Origin: Lachnospiraceae bacterium
GTDB lineage: Bacteria > Bacillota > Clostridia > Lachnospirales > Lachnospiraceae
DNA: 40,488 nt
Assembly (NCBI GenBank): GCA_024405115.1
Contig: JAKSPD010000015.1
Span: forward strand, 1 to 40,488
Reading direction: 5' to 3'
Shown here: positions 8,017 to 15,786 of the stretch, piece after piece
How positions within the stretch are numbered: position 1 is the first letter of the stretch
How the letters are laid out: each line of letters starts with the position of its first letter
Position numbers and translations under genes: made by a program
The notes under the pieces: generated by a model
Database searches by the model: none
What the model saw: the letters and a program-made list of their open reading frames with translations, nothing else
What the model was told of the DNA's origin: nothing

Positions 8017-8889
8017 TTACTTCTGAGCTCCCTTACGTTCCCTAACATACTCCATGGCGTCCTGCCAGGTCTTTGGTTTACCGTGCGTCAGGTTGTTCTT
8101 TATGTCAAGTGCCCCGATTTCACGAAGCTTCTGCGCCCCCGCCCTTGAGACATAAGCCGGGAGGCCGTCCTCCTCGAGCATTTCCGCGGCGGAGTCAAGC
8201 TCGTGCGCTCTTCTTCCTGCGTGGATGACACCGCCTGCACAGCGGCTGTCCATTCCCTCGACAAAAGTCTTATTGTCCATGGTCTTTGCGAGGCCGTCCA
8301 TCACGAACTCTGCAACCCCGTAGTGCTCCGCAGCCTCAAGCATCTCGAATACACATGCAAGATGAGCCTTCGTATACATTGAACGGAGAAGCTTTACGGC
8401 ATCAGCCTTGCCGGGCTCAGTTCCCATGTTCGTGATGATCATTCCCAGTGAAGTCATTATCTTTTCCGCCTCGTCAACGTCCTTTCCGCAGAGTGTGGTG
8501 GGAACCTTGTGCAGATATTTTGGAACAGTGTCCATCATGGCGCCGTCCGCAAACCTTGCACCGGTCTTAACGATGATTTCCTCCACTATCTTCATGTCGT
8601 GAGGGCTTCCGGTACAGAGATCAACATACATTTTTGACTCGTCAAGATAAGGAGCGGTTTCCTCGGCACAGGATATGGCCGCCGCACCCGGAACCATCAC
8701 AAAGATGACATCCGAATAATCAACAAGCTCCTTACGGCTTCCAGTGTAAATGACCCCGTTTTCATCAGGCACGTCGCTTTTTACGATTGATCTTGACCAT
8801 GCGGCCATCTCACTTAATGTACCCTCATCCTTTATTCCTTTTGCAACGGCCCTGGCTGCATCGCCATAACCGATAAAACCTAATCTCAT
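8017..8889 (-). CDS. NAD(P)-dependent 3-hydroxyacid dehydrogenase-like protein (DUF1932)
   Basis: 290 residues. The Rossmann motif GFIGYGDAARAVAKG opens the protein (about residues 4-18), followed by VDLCTGSP and a GAMMDTVP segment of the 6-phosphogluconate/beta-hydroxyacid dehydrogenase fold. The helical C-terminus, with KLLRSMYTKAHLACVFEML and a conserved Lys of the VKLL type, fits DUF1932 members. The substrate is unknown; relatives act on hydroxy-dicarboxylates or threonate-like acids. A GGGAGGA site precedes the ATG. The MmgE/PrpD gene follows after 73 bases. Confidence 0.82.
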   Translation of the reverse strand: MRLGFIGYGDAARAVAKGIKDEGTLSEMAAWSRSIVKSDVPDENGVIYTGSRKELVDYSDVIFVMVPGAAAISCAEETAPYLDESKMYVDLCTGSPHDMKIVEEIIVKTGARFADGAMMDTVPKYLHKVPTTLCGKDVDEAEKIMTSLGMIITNMGTEPGKADAVKLLRSMYTKAHLACVFEMLEAAEHYGVAEFVMDGLAKTMDNKTFVEGMDSRCAGGVIHAGRRAHELDSAAEMLEEDGLPAYVSRAGAQKLREIGALDIKNNLTHGKPKTWQDAMEYVRERKGAQK

Positions 8890-8940
8890 TTTTATTCCTC
8901 CCGTAATGTGCGTAAACTTTAATGCCCCGCCTGGTCCTTG

Positions 8941-9012
8941 CTTTTATGACTCACCCGGGACATACTTTTATGACTCACCCGGTATATGCTCTTATGGCTG
9001 ACCCGGGACATG
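8941..9012. repeat. Three tandem 24-bp repeats
   Basis: Units 8941-8964, 8965-8988 and 8989-9012 share CTTTTATGACTCACCCGG with a few changes in the third. They lie in the 156-base gap between the Ldh-family gene and the hydroxyacid dehydrogenase gene, inside a presumed transcript. Spacing of 24 bases is close to two helical turns plus a few bases, so protein binding is possible. No hairpin is formed by a single unit beyond CCCGGG. Confidence 0.85.
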
Positions 9013-9045
9013 ACGCTTTATTAAGGTTTCTGATATTTCTTCCGG

Positions 9046-10098
9046 TTACTTAAGGTAATCTTCCGGATTCTCATCGATGCCGTATTCCGCACATGCCTCA
9101 CAGAGCTCCTTAAATGCCCCGTTACCCATCTTTATTCCGTTTTCCTTATTAAAGCTTTCCTTTTCCGCCTCTATCTCGCCGGGAAGGTAAATCTTTTCAA
9201 CGCCCGGTGCCTTCTTTGCGTTCGCAAGCTCCTTTTTATAATTCTCAAGCCTTTCCTTAAACTCTTCCTTTGTCATGAAGGCCTCAGGGTCGATTGCAAT
9301 CATCATGTGACCCACGTTGGGGCCTGTCGTGGTGTCCTCACGTACGTGCTTACTGGTAACGCCGGAATTAAGGATTCCGCACATGATATCAACCATTATT
9401 GCGATACCTGAACCCTTATGCCCTGCAAACGGAAGGACTGCTCCCACAAGTGCCTTTGCAGCATCTGTAGTCGGGTTTCCCTCAGCATCGATGGCCCATC
9501 CGAGCGGTATGTCCTTTCCCTCCCTCTTGGCATTTGAGATGTTTCCCCTTGCGGTAACTGAACATGCCACGTCAAGTACAAGCGGGAACTCCTCAGCAGG
9601 AACCGCAACAGAGAAGGGGTTAGTGCCCAGCATGCCCTCCATTGACCCGAAATGTGCAAGATTGCTTACGCCGTTTGTGCATGAAAAGCCGATGAGGCCT
9701 TCCTTTGCAGCCATCAGTGCATAGTATGAAGCCATGCCATAGTGCGCTGACTTCTTTACCTCGCACATGCCGATGCCATGCACCTTTGCAAGCTCGATTG
9801 CTTTCTTCATGCCTGCGGTTCCTGCCATGGAACCGAATCCGTCATCTCCGTCAAGAAGACATACGGCGCCATGTTCCGTAAATTTGAACTGCGGGTCGGG
9901 ATTCCAGTTTTCCTTCTTTGCCCTCTGAAGGTAGCTCTTTATCCTGGCAACGCCGTGGCTTGACACACCACGGAGGTCCGCCGTAATTAGGTTATCGGCG
10001 ACAACCGCCGCATTGTCTGCGGGTATACCGTCCGCCGCAAATATCTTAATAAGTATCTTTCTGACGCCTTCCGCATCAACTCTTACAAAATCTGCCAT
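9046..10098 (-). CDS. Ldh family oxidoreductase (malate/L-lactate/ureidoglycolate dehydrogenase type)
   Basis: 350 residues of the NAD(P)-dependent sulfolactate/malate/ureidoglycolate dehydrogenase family. Typical stretches are LRGVSSHGVARIKSYL near residues 42-57 with the catalytic His, KKSAHYGMASYYALMA, GTNPFSVAVP, and GHKGSGIAIMVDIMCG. The length is standard. AAGGAGAAG precedes the ATG. It is the first gene of the leftward group and is divergent from the LysR gene, whose presumed binding site lies in the shared 178-base gap, so LysR control of this group is likely. Confidence 0.88.
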   Translation of the reverse strand: MADFVRVDAEGVRKILIKIFAADGIPADNAAVVADNLITADLRGVSSHGVARIKSYLQRAKKENWNPDPQFKFTEHGAVCLLDGDDGFGSMAGTAGMKKAIELAKVHGIGMCEVKKSAHYGMASYYALMAAKEGLIGFSCTNGVSNLAHFGSMEGMLGTNPFSVAVPAEEFPLVLDVACSVTARGNISNAKREGKDIPLGWAIDAEGNPTTDAAKALVGAVLPFAGHKGSGIAIMVDIMCGILNSGVTSKHVREDTTTGPNVGHMMIAIDPEAFMTKEEFKERLENYKKELANAKKAPGVEKIYLPGEIEAEKESFNKENGIKMGNGAFKELCEACAEYGIDENPEDYLK

Positions 10099-10222
10099 TT
10101 TCTTCTCCTTATCTTTTAACGCACCCTCTGCCTTTACTATGTCTCCACCCGTGCAGGTGCTTATTACCCACAGGTAATTTTAAATATTTGCCCCCGTTCA
10201 TTCAATCACGAAATAATAATAA

Positions 10223-10247
10223 AATCATTCGCTTTTTGCGAACGATT
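10223..10247. promoter_or_regulatory. LysR-type regulator binding site
   Basis: Arms AATCATTCGC (10223-10232) and GCGAACGATT (10238-10247) match at 9 of 10 positions around TTTTT. The core has the T-N11-A form of LysR boxes. It sits between the divergent LysR and Ldh-family genes, about 30 bases before the LysR start, suitable for autoregulation and control of the catabolic group. Confidence 0.8.
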
Positions 10248-10276
10248 GTAGTAAAGTATTTACGGAGGATATGACA

Positions 10277-11164
10277 GTGCAGATATACCAGATGCTTTAT
10301 TTTAAAAAGATTGCAGATACCGGGAACCTGACGAAGGCTGCCGCGGAGCTTCACATGACGCCATCGGCCCTTTCGGGATCATTAAAAAGGCTTGAGGAGT
10401 CCCTCTCAGTAACGCTTTTTGACCGCGTGGGGAAGAACCTGGTCATTAACGAGTACGGAAAGGCATATCTTCCTTATGTCGAAAAAATCCTTTCACTTAA
10501 CGATCAGGCCAACGAGGAAATCGCAAGCCTACGCCCTGTGGTCGAATCCTCACTCATGATTGCGGACGTGACGATATCATTTGCATCAAAGCTCATTTCC
10601 CTTTTTCTGATGGACCACCCCGATGTTTCCCTCCACCGCACATACCTGAACCCTGCAGACGGTTTCAATGAGCATGAACTCCGTAAATACGATTTTGTGA
10701 TCGGTTCCTCAAACGTGATCAAACTCCCCGGTTATGAAAGGCGCATCATCAGAAGCGGCCATGAAGTTTCAGCCATAATGAATAGAAATAATCCGCTGGC
10801 TTCCGCCGATTCGCTAAAACTAAAAGACATCGCCTTGGAGCCGATGATTGTATATTCTAAGGGAATGCCCGGAAGGAAGATGATGGATAAGATTTTTTCG
10901 GATGCGGGGATGGAGTACCACGTTGCGTTTGAAGCAAACAGCCCTTATTCAATGGCACCGGCCCTTGAAAGAAACCTTGGAATATTCCTCCAGCCGCGCC
11001 ACACGGCGGAGGACAACATGCACATATACCCCGGCTGTGTGGCCATACCAATCGAAGGCATCTTTTATGAGGCTGACACCTCTATCTATTTTAAGGCCGG
11101 TCACCCGCTTTCACGTGCAGCCTCAGAATTCCTTTCATTTGTACAAAAAAAGATGCCCAGTTAG
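10277..11164 (+). CDS. LysR family transcriptional regulator
   Basis: 295 residues. The N-terminal winged helix (about residues 3-60) reads MLYFKKIADTGNLTKAAAELHMTPSALSGSLKRLEESL in two adjoining helices, and the rest is the usual periplasmic-binding-like effector domain. GGAGG at 10264-10268 is only 2 bases from the ATG at 10271 but 8 bases from the GTG at 10277, so I take the GTG; the two differ by two residues. The ligand is unknown, probably a substrate of the divergently encoded dehydrogenase/MmgE group. Confidence 0.87.
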   Translation: MQIYQMLYFKKIADTGNLTKAAAELHMTPSALSGSLKRLEESLSVTLFDRVGKNLVINEYGKAYLPYVEKILSLNDQANEEIASLRPVVESSLMIADVTISFASKLISLFLMDHPDVSLHRTYLNPADGFNEHELRKYDFVIGSSNVIKLPGYERRIIRSGHEVSAIMNRNNPLASADSLKLKDIALEPMIVYSKGMPGRKMMDKIFSDAGMEYHVAFEANSPYSMAPALERNLGIFLQPRHTAEDNMHIYPGCVAIPIEGIFYEADTSIYFKAGHPLSRAASEFLSFVQKKMPS

Positions 11165-11174
11165 CATCTTTTTT
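11145..11174. terminator. Bidirectional terminator overlapping the LysR stop codon
   Basis: AAAAAAGATGC and GCATCTTTTTT form an 11-bp stem with a 7-base loop. The TAG stop of the LysR gene lies in the loop and first stem base. Poly-A on one side and poly-T on the other let it act for the rightward LysR gene and the leftward aldolase gene, which ends at 11199. Confidence 0.85.
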
Positions 11175-11198
11175 AAATCAATATGAAAAACCGGCGTA

Positions 11199-11876
11199 TC
11201 AGAAGTCAGTAACCTGCAGGTCCCCGAATTTTTCCTTCCAGGATTTATTAAACATGTACATTGATTCATTCGTTGAAGGATGCGCAATCAGCATGTCAAA
11301 GAACTGGGGTGTGATGGTCACCGCATGGCAGCCCACTCCCGCAAGACGCTCTATCTGTTCGGCTGTCCTGAACGATGCACCCAGGACCTTTGATCCGTAT
11401 CCATATTCCTTAAATGCCTCAACCATTTCCGCAACACATCTTATACCGTCCGCACCGATGTTGTCTATGTGGCTGACATACGGCGCGATATAATCCGCAC
11501 CGGCCTTTGCGGCCAAAAGTGCCTGGTTAAGAGAATGGACAACCGTGACGCATACCGGAAGGCCTTCTTTTTTGCAGAGCTTAAGGGCTTTATAGCCCTC
11601 CTTTACTGCAGGAAGCTTCACTACTAGGTTTTCACCGAAATATTCACGAAGCTTAAGGGCCTGTGCCAGCATGTCCTCCGCCCTGTCGGCCGTAACCTGA
11701 ACAAAAAGCTTATACCCCGTTTTTTCGATGTATTCCTTATACTCACTGAAATTCTGTGAAAGTGTTTTTTCCGTCTTTGTGAGTATGTTGGGGTTTGTGG
11801 TAAAGCCGTCTATAGGAAAATATTCCTCAACTGCCTTTACGTCTTCAATTTCTGCTATATCAACGAAAAATTCCAT
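11199..11876 (-). CDS. fsa: Transaldolase / fructose-6-phosphate aldolase family protein
   Basis: 225 residues, the size of the short FSA-type transaldolases. The Schiff-base lysine is in NLVVKLPAV (Lys87). Other family marks are DGFTTNPNIL at 23-32, GADYIAPYVSHID in the middle, KVLGASFRT and the C-terminal HAVTITPQFFD. It would cleave or form fructose 6-phosphate or a related sugar phosphate. The start at 11876 follows GGAGG with a spacer of Ts; the frame extends 11 codons further into the terminator/promoter region, which I reject. See the note on 11882-11935 for its unusual control region. Confidence 0.87.
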   Translation of the reverse strand: MEFFVDIAEIEDVKAVEEYFPIDGFTTNPNILTKTEKTLSQNFSEYKEYIEKTGYKLFVQVTADRAEDMLAQALKLREYFGENLVVKLPAVKEGYKALKLCKKEGLPVCVTVVHSLNQALLAAKAGADYIAPYVSHIDNIGADGIRCVAEMVEAFKEYGYGSKVLGASFRTAEQIERLAGVGCHAVTITPQFFDMLIAHPSTNESMYMFNKSWKEKFGDLQVTDF

Positions 11877-11881
11877 AAAAA

Positions 11882-11935
11882 ATGCCTCCGCCTTTGTAAG
11901 CGGAGACATTATAACACATTTTCAAACCAGTGCAA
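11882..11935 (-). promoter_or_regulatory. Overlapping terminator, promoter and ribosome binding site of the aldolase gene
   Basis: On the minus strand -35 TTGCAC (11930-11935), 16 bases, then -10 TGTTATAAT (core 11908-11913). Immediately after it ATGTCTCCGC (11909-11900) can pair with GCGGAGGCAT (11891-11882), one G-U pair, and TTTTTT follows, which is a complete intrinsic terminator. The 3' arm holds the GGAGG of the aldolase gene. Transcription from this -10 should start near 11901, losing most of the 5' arm. Confidence 0.75.
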
Positions 11936-11940
11936 GACGC

Positions 11941-13761
11941 TTATTTGCTTATCACGATCACGCCGTCCCTGTCATTAAGTGTGACGGTTTCGGAAATCGG
12001 CGGGTTGATGTGGGTATCGGCCTTATCCCTGTCATTAAGGACATACCCCAAAAATACCGCACCCGAGGCCTCCGCAATGCTGCGGAGCTCAGAGACTGTA
12101 TGTTCCACGCCGTTAAAGCCGAAAGCTTCCGCAGGCAGAAGGACAATGTCTGAACCCTCATTTGATGTAAGTTCATGAAGAAGATCCCTTATGTCCGGAT
12201 TGAGGGCAACCTGGGCCATGATCATGGACGACATGTCGGAAGCAACGATAAAGTCAGTCGAATCACTGCTCATTATAAGTTCACGGTTATGCTCACTCTT
12301 CATTTCAGCCGTTATGCTGAAAGCAAGGCCGTTCCGTGCCTTAAGGCTGCGGAGGTTGAGTATGGTCTTCATTATCTCAAGGTCAGCCTCATCATTTTCA
12401 AGGTCATCGTTATTTAACAGAACAACATGATCCACTCCGGTAACGGCCTTTGAAAGTGATTCCATGCCCACGTCAGAAACCGGAAGGATATCGAGTACAG
12501 CACCAGCCTCACTGACATAGGCTTCTGCACGTTCCCTGTCCTCCTCACATAGAGGAAGGAAACTTATCCTGTGTACGTCTTCCGGCATTTCTGAAAGTAC
12601 TGTTCCAAAGACATCATTAAGTCCGATTACCAGGACCGCACCCTTAAACCCGAAGTTCTTCCTGACAGGATTTAAGGTCTTTGAATCCTCGATGTCCTCC
12701 CTCAGGCAGTAACCGTTACGCTTTTCCGCAAAATAGAGGAACCTGTCATCTGCCTTTAATTCCTCATTCCCCCTCGGGCAGAGCGTAAGTCTTCCCCCGC
12801 GTTCATATCCGACCGGTATCGCACCGTCAAGGTTTTCCGCAAGGTCTGCAAACGTCCTTCCGTTAAGCGACCTGTCTTCGTTCAGGTAAAACTCAGAACC
12901 CTCAAAATTAAATATGTCCGTAAATATTCCCGAAAGTCCGGGCTGCGTGCAGCTGTGCGCTATAAGCCTTGCAATAACGGCACCGGTATTTAAGAGTATC
13001 ATGTTTTCGTTAAGCACATCCGTGGGAATCGAGTTCTCAGCCCTGTCAATGTCCGCAACCACGGTGATCTTATGATCGCTTTCGCCGATGATTTTTGAAA
13101 CCGCAAGCAGCGACCTGATCACCGTACCGTCATCAAATGAGTTTATGATGACAGCCTGGGAATCCTCAAGGGCACAGCAGGAAAGGGATTTCGCATCCGT
13201 AATGTCCGCATTTCTTGTAATGATGCGCACCGTCTTGGGAATCTCAAGATTTTCGGAAAGAAGGCGGTCCATCTCGTCCCTTTCCATGTCAGAGGCAATG
13301 ATTATGTGTTTCCCCTTCGCCTCGTATGCCAGCACCACCTGCTCTATCATCTTATACTCACCGGGCGTGAACCCGAGTATGACTATGTGTCCGGATTCAA
13401 TGACCCTGCTGTTTCCGTTTCTGATTTCGTCAATCTTCTCCTCAAGGCCTGTTGAAATGATACCGATGAGGATACTTGTTATGAGAAGACCTCCGATGGC
13501 TGCAATGGCCGTAGCGATGATTGACGGAAACTCCTCTCCGTCACCCGCCTCGGGCATCCAGGCATTGATGACCGTCACCATCTTGTTCCATATGGCGTCT
13601 AAAGCATCCTCCTCGCCTCCCAGCAGGAAGGAAAGTCCCGTGGTTATGAGAATGAGCACGATGGTGGCCACTAAAAGCATGAGGACACGTCTCTTTATTC
13701 CGCGCTCAAAGTTAGAGTCAAACCAGTATTTGATTCTTTCAGACAGTTTGTGTTTTTTCAT
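11941..13761 (-). CDS. CASTOR/POLLUX-related putative ion channel
   Basis: 606 residues. Two hydrophobic segments at about 26-48 and 82-106 flank a loop with the acidic, Trp-containing pore-like region, and two RCK/NAD-binding-like regulatory domains follow, the first opening with HIVILGFTPGEYKMIEQV near 126. This architecture matches the CASTOR/POLLUX/DMI1 family. Plant members are cation channels in nuclear envelopes; the bacterial ones are poorly characterised and may gate monovalent or divalent cations. The gene has a long structured leader (13762 to about 13925) and is followed by the aldolase promoter/terminator. Confidence 0.82.
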   Translation of the reverse strand: MKKHKLSERIKYWFDSNFERGIKRRVLMLLVATIVLILITTGLSFLLGGEEDALDAIWNKMVTVINAWMPEAGDGEEFPSIIATAIAAIGGLLITSILIGIISTGLEEKIDEIRNGNSRVIESGHIVILGFTPGEYKMIEQVVLAYEAKGKHIIIASDMERDEMDRLLSENLEIPKTVRIITRNADITDAKSLSCCALEDSQAVIINSFDDGTVIRSLLAVSKIIGESDHKITVVADIDRAENSIPTDVLNENMILLNTGAVIARLIAHSCTQPGLSGIFTDIFNFEGSEFYLNEDRSLNGRTFADLAENLDGAIPVGYERGGRLTLCPRGNEELKADDRFLYFAEKRNGYCLREDIEDSKTLNPVRKNFGFKGAVLVIGLNDVFGTVLSEMPEDVHRISFLPLCEEDRERAEAYVSEAGAVLDILPVSDVGMESLSKAVTGVDHVVLLNNDDLENDEADLEIMKTILNLRSLKARNGLAFSITAEMKSEHNRELIMSSDSTDFIVASDMSSMIMAQVALNPDIRDLLHELTSNEGSDIVLLPAEAFGFNGVEHTVSELRSIAEASGAVFLGYVLNDRDKADTHINPPISETVTLNDRDGVIVISK

Positions 13762-13820
13762 CCCTTTTCATCCTTTCGGCTGATGTTTACGGCTTTATCA
13801 TTCCTTTAATCCGAACGGTC

Positions 13821-13917
13821 CGGCGAACCCGGTGTCCTTTAAGACGCCCTTCACATTCAAGATATGTGTCACTTATGAACGGCCATGAGAAGCCCGGACG
13901 GTAAAGGACATTCGCCG
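13821..13917 (-). ncRNA. Structured leader RNA candidate of the channel gene
   Basis: Within the 245-base gap before the channel gene, the minus-strand segment 13917-13902 (CGGCGAATGTCCTTTA) is complementary to 13841-13833 plus 13827-13821, giving 9 bp and 7 bp separated by a 5-base bulge. The enclosed 60 bases contain a CACAT/ATGTG hairpin (13852-13868) and an alternative CTTCAC/GTGAAG pairing with sequence outside the stem. I could not match it to c-di-AMP (ydaO), M-box or another riboswitch I know. A weak -10 (TACAAT, near 13937-13942) precedes it. Confidence 0.45.
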
Positions 13918-13964
13918 TGAAGCGCCCCATTCAGATTATTGTATCATTTTTATAGCTCAAGGGA

Positions 13965-13983
13965 AAGGGGGCTTACTCCCCCC
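13965..13983 (-). terminator. Terminator of the alpha/beta hydrolase gene
   Basis: AAGGGGG pairs with CCCCCTT around a 6-base loop; on the minus strand a pyrimidine run (TTTCCCTT) follows. It lies 24 bases beyond the hydrolase stop and just before the channel leader. Confidence 0.7.
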
Positions 13984-14006
13984 TTCTTTTAAAGCCATGG
14001 ATTTCA

Positions 14007-14765
14007 TCATGCATCCGCCATGGCGGTAAGAAATTCCCTTACTGCCGAAAGCACTTCATCCAGATGGAAATTGTAACAGTGGTCGTCCCCTTCGATTGGA
14101 ACAAGCCTTACATCCTCATATCTTTCCAAAAGCCACTCAGCCCACCCGAAAGGTACCGCGGCATCTGAGGTGCCATGTGTAATGAGGACAGGCTTTTTAA
14201 ATTTTGCAACAGCCTCCTCTACGGGAAGCAGTGCCGCCGCCCTCAAATAATTGCCATCAAGTCCCGTACCGCTTGGGAGCTCTTCCGGGAGATGATCCGG
14301 ATCAATTTTCTTTCCAAAATACTCACCCGTCCTTGCACCGTTCCAGATGTTAAGGGCCGGGGACATCGGCAAGGCCGCCTTTACCCTGTCATACATGAGC
14401 CCCGCGGCCAGCACGGTCGTAAGGCCTCCCTGCGAATGGCCTGAAACAATCACGTCCTTGCAGAAGGGAAGTTTAAGTGCGTAGTCTATCACGCGCATGG
14501 CCTCATGCATCCATATAAGGACGGTATGATTTCTGAATTCACCCTCACTCTTTCCGTGTCCGTAAAGCTCTGACCTTAAAACGGCATAACCGCACTCAAG
14601 TGCCGTGTCCTTAACGGCTATGATATGCCTTTCCTCTATGTGTCCGGTAAGTCCCGGAATTATGATGAGCACGTGCATCTTTTCAGCCTGCACAGCCGGG
14701 AAGTCCAGCTTTGCATGGATGTTTATTCCGTCACAGTTTATGTAAAACTCCTTATTTTCGTACAT
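14007..14765 (-). CDS. Alpha/beta hydrolase, cinnamoyl/feruloyl esterase-like
   Basis: 252 residues. The nucleophile elbow is GHSQGG with Ser111; the acid is probably the Asp of THGTSDAAVP and the base the His of DDHCYNF near the C-terminus. The motifs YGHGKSEGEF, GHSQGGLTTVLAAG and TGEYFGKKIDPDHLPEEL closely resemble the Butyrivibrio proteoclasticus cinnamoyl esterase Est1E, as I recall it, so release of ferulate or similar acids from plant cell wall is a reasonable guess. No signal peptide, as in Est1E. ATG 14765 follows GGGAGAAGG; an in-frame ATG at 14789 lacks a site. Confidence 0.82.
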   Translation of the reverse strand: MYENKEFYINCDGINIHAKLDFPAVQAEKMHVLIIIPGLTGHIEERHIIAVKDTALECGYAVLRSELYGHGKSEGEFRNHTVLIWMHEAMRVIDYALKLPFCKDVIVSGHSQGGLTTVLAAGLMYDRVKAALPMSPALNIWNGARTGEYFGKKIDPDHLPEELPSGTGLDGNYLRAAALLPVEEAVAKFKKPVLITHGTSDAAVPFGWAEWLLERYEDVRLVPIEGDDHCYNFHLDEVLSAVREFLTAMADA

Positions 14766-14814
14766 GAGCCTTCTCCCATAAATTTTCATTTACTTTCATT
14801 TCATTATACCCTAA

Positions 14815-14850
14815 CAAAAAACGCCTGAAAAGATTATTCATCTTTCAGGC
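14815..14850 (-). terminator. Terminator of the small XRE gene
   Basis: GCCTGAAA-type arms (14823-14834 and 14840-14850) pair almost completely; on the minus strand TTTTTTG follows. It serves the gene ending at 14884. Confidence 0.85.
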
Positions 14851-14883
14851 ATTAATCAGTAAATATTTAGTTTTCTATGGGGC

Positions 14884-15144
14884 TTAGCTGGCAAGAGGAA
14901 GCATTTCTGCCTCCTCCGTTTCATTCATCACTATCAGGCTTTCGACGCTTACGTTAAGCAGTCTGCTTAAAGCCATCAGGTTGTCGACCGAGGGAAGTGT
15001 CTCCCCCCTTTTCCACTTGTATACGGCCTGGGGATTTACGAATCCCATAAACTCGCATACATCTGCCACCTTAAGTCCTCTTCCTGCCATACAGTCTGAG
15101 ATGGACCTGCCTGTTGCCACAAGGTTGATAGTAGGATATTCCAT
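14884..15144 (-). CDS. XRE-family helix-turn-helix protein
   Basis: 86 residues with one helix-turn-helix domain (about 18-70). The recognition region VCEFMGFVNPQAVYKWKRGE and the following LPSVDNLMALSRLLNVSVESL are standard for the Cro/CI superfamily. No ligand or oligomerisation domain is attached. AAAGGAG lies 7 bases before the ATG. Single gene with its own terminator; targets unknown. The 219-base gap 15145-15363 upstream shows no gene. Confidence 0.82.
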   Translation of the reverse strand: MEYPTINLVATGRSISDCMAGRGLKVADVCEFMGFVNPQAVYKWKRGETLPSVDNLMALSRLLNVSVESLIVMNETEEAEMLPLAS

Positions 15145-15363
15145 TGTTAATCTCCTTTTTTAATGCAGAACACATTGGTTACATTTCATTCCCGGCCCTA
15201 TGGCCCTCCCGCCCCTTAAGCGGTCCGGGGAATGCAAAAAAGGATACTCTCACAGCTAAACCATCATACAACTTTTTTATCAGAAAGCAACTTACAAATT
15301 CCTTACGCTGCTTCATAGGGATGATTGCCTGCCGTCCTGCACGAAACTGCTGATTCAGCGTCT

Positions 15364-15774
15364 TTATATCAGAATCCCGTTTGTATGGTCAATCTCGTGC
15401 TGGATGATCTGGGCCGTGAAATCACGGAACCTTTCCACCTTTTCTGAAAAATCCTCGTCCCTGTATTTCACCGTTATCTTTCTGAAACGTCTCGTATGCC
15501 GTTCACCCGTAAGTGAAAGGCAGCCCTCATCCGTCTCATATTCACCGGATGCGTGCACTATTTCCGGATTGAACATCACCCTGCAGGTTCCATCATCAGC
15601 AAATATGATTGCCCTTTTTCTGATTCCAATCATGTTGGCAGCCATGCCCACGCAGGAATCGGTGTGAGCCATGAGCGTGTCTTTTAAATCCTTTGCAAGG
15701 TATAAATCCATTACCGTGGCTGGCGCCGATACCTCCGAAAGGAAGGTCTCATCATGCATTATTTCCCGTATCAT
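15364..15774 (-). CDS. Peptide deformylase-like protein with altered motif 1
   Basis: 136 residues, shorter than typical deformylases (about 150-190). The three family motifs are present: GMAANMIG at 43-50, EGCLS at 83-87 (Cys86 as metal ligand) and HEIDH at 126-130. The first is normally G-x-G-x-A-A-x-Q, and here the conserved Gln, which helps hold the transition state, is Asn. This variant is common in a clostridial subgroup as far as I recall, and may be a secondary enzyme with different activity. GAGGAGG precedes the ATG. The next genes run in the same direction after a 12-base gap. Confidence 0.83.
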   Translation of the reverse strand: MIREIMHDETFLSEVSAPATVMDLYLAKDLKDTLMAHTDSCVGMAANMIGIRKRAIIFADDGTCRVMFNPEIVHASGEYETDEGCLSLTGERHTRRFRKITVKYRDEDFSEKVERFRDFTAQIIQHEIDHTNGILI

Positions 15775-15786
15775 AAGACCTCCTCA

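Noticed and set aside
13821-13917. Assigning the channel leader to the c-di-AMP (ydaO) or M-box class
   Set aside because: The conserved loops of those classes are not visible.
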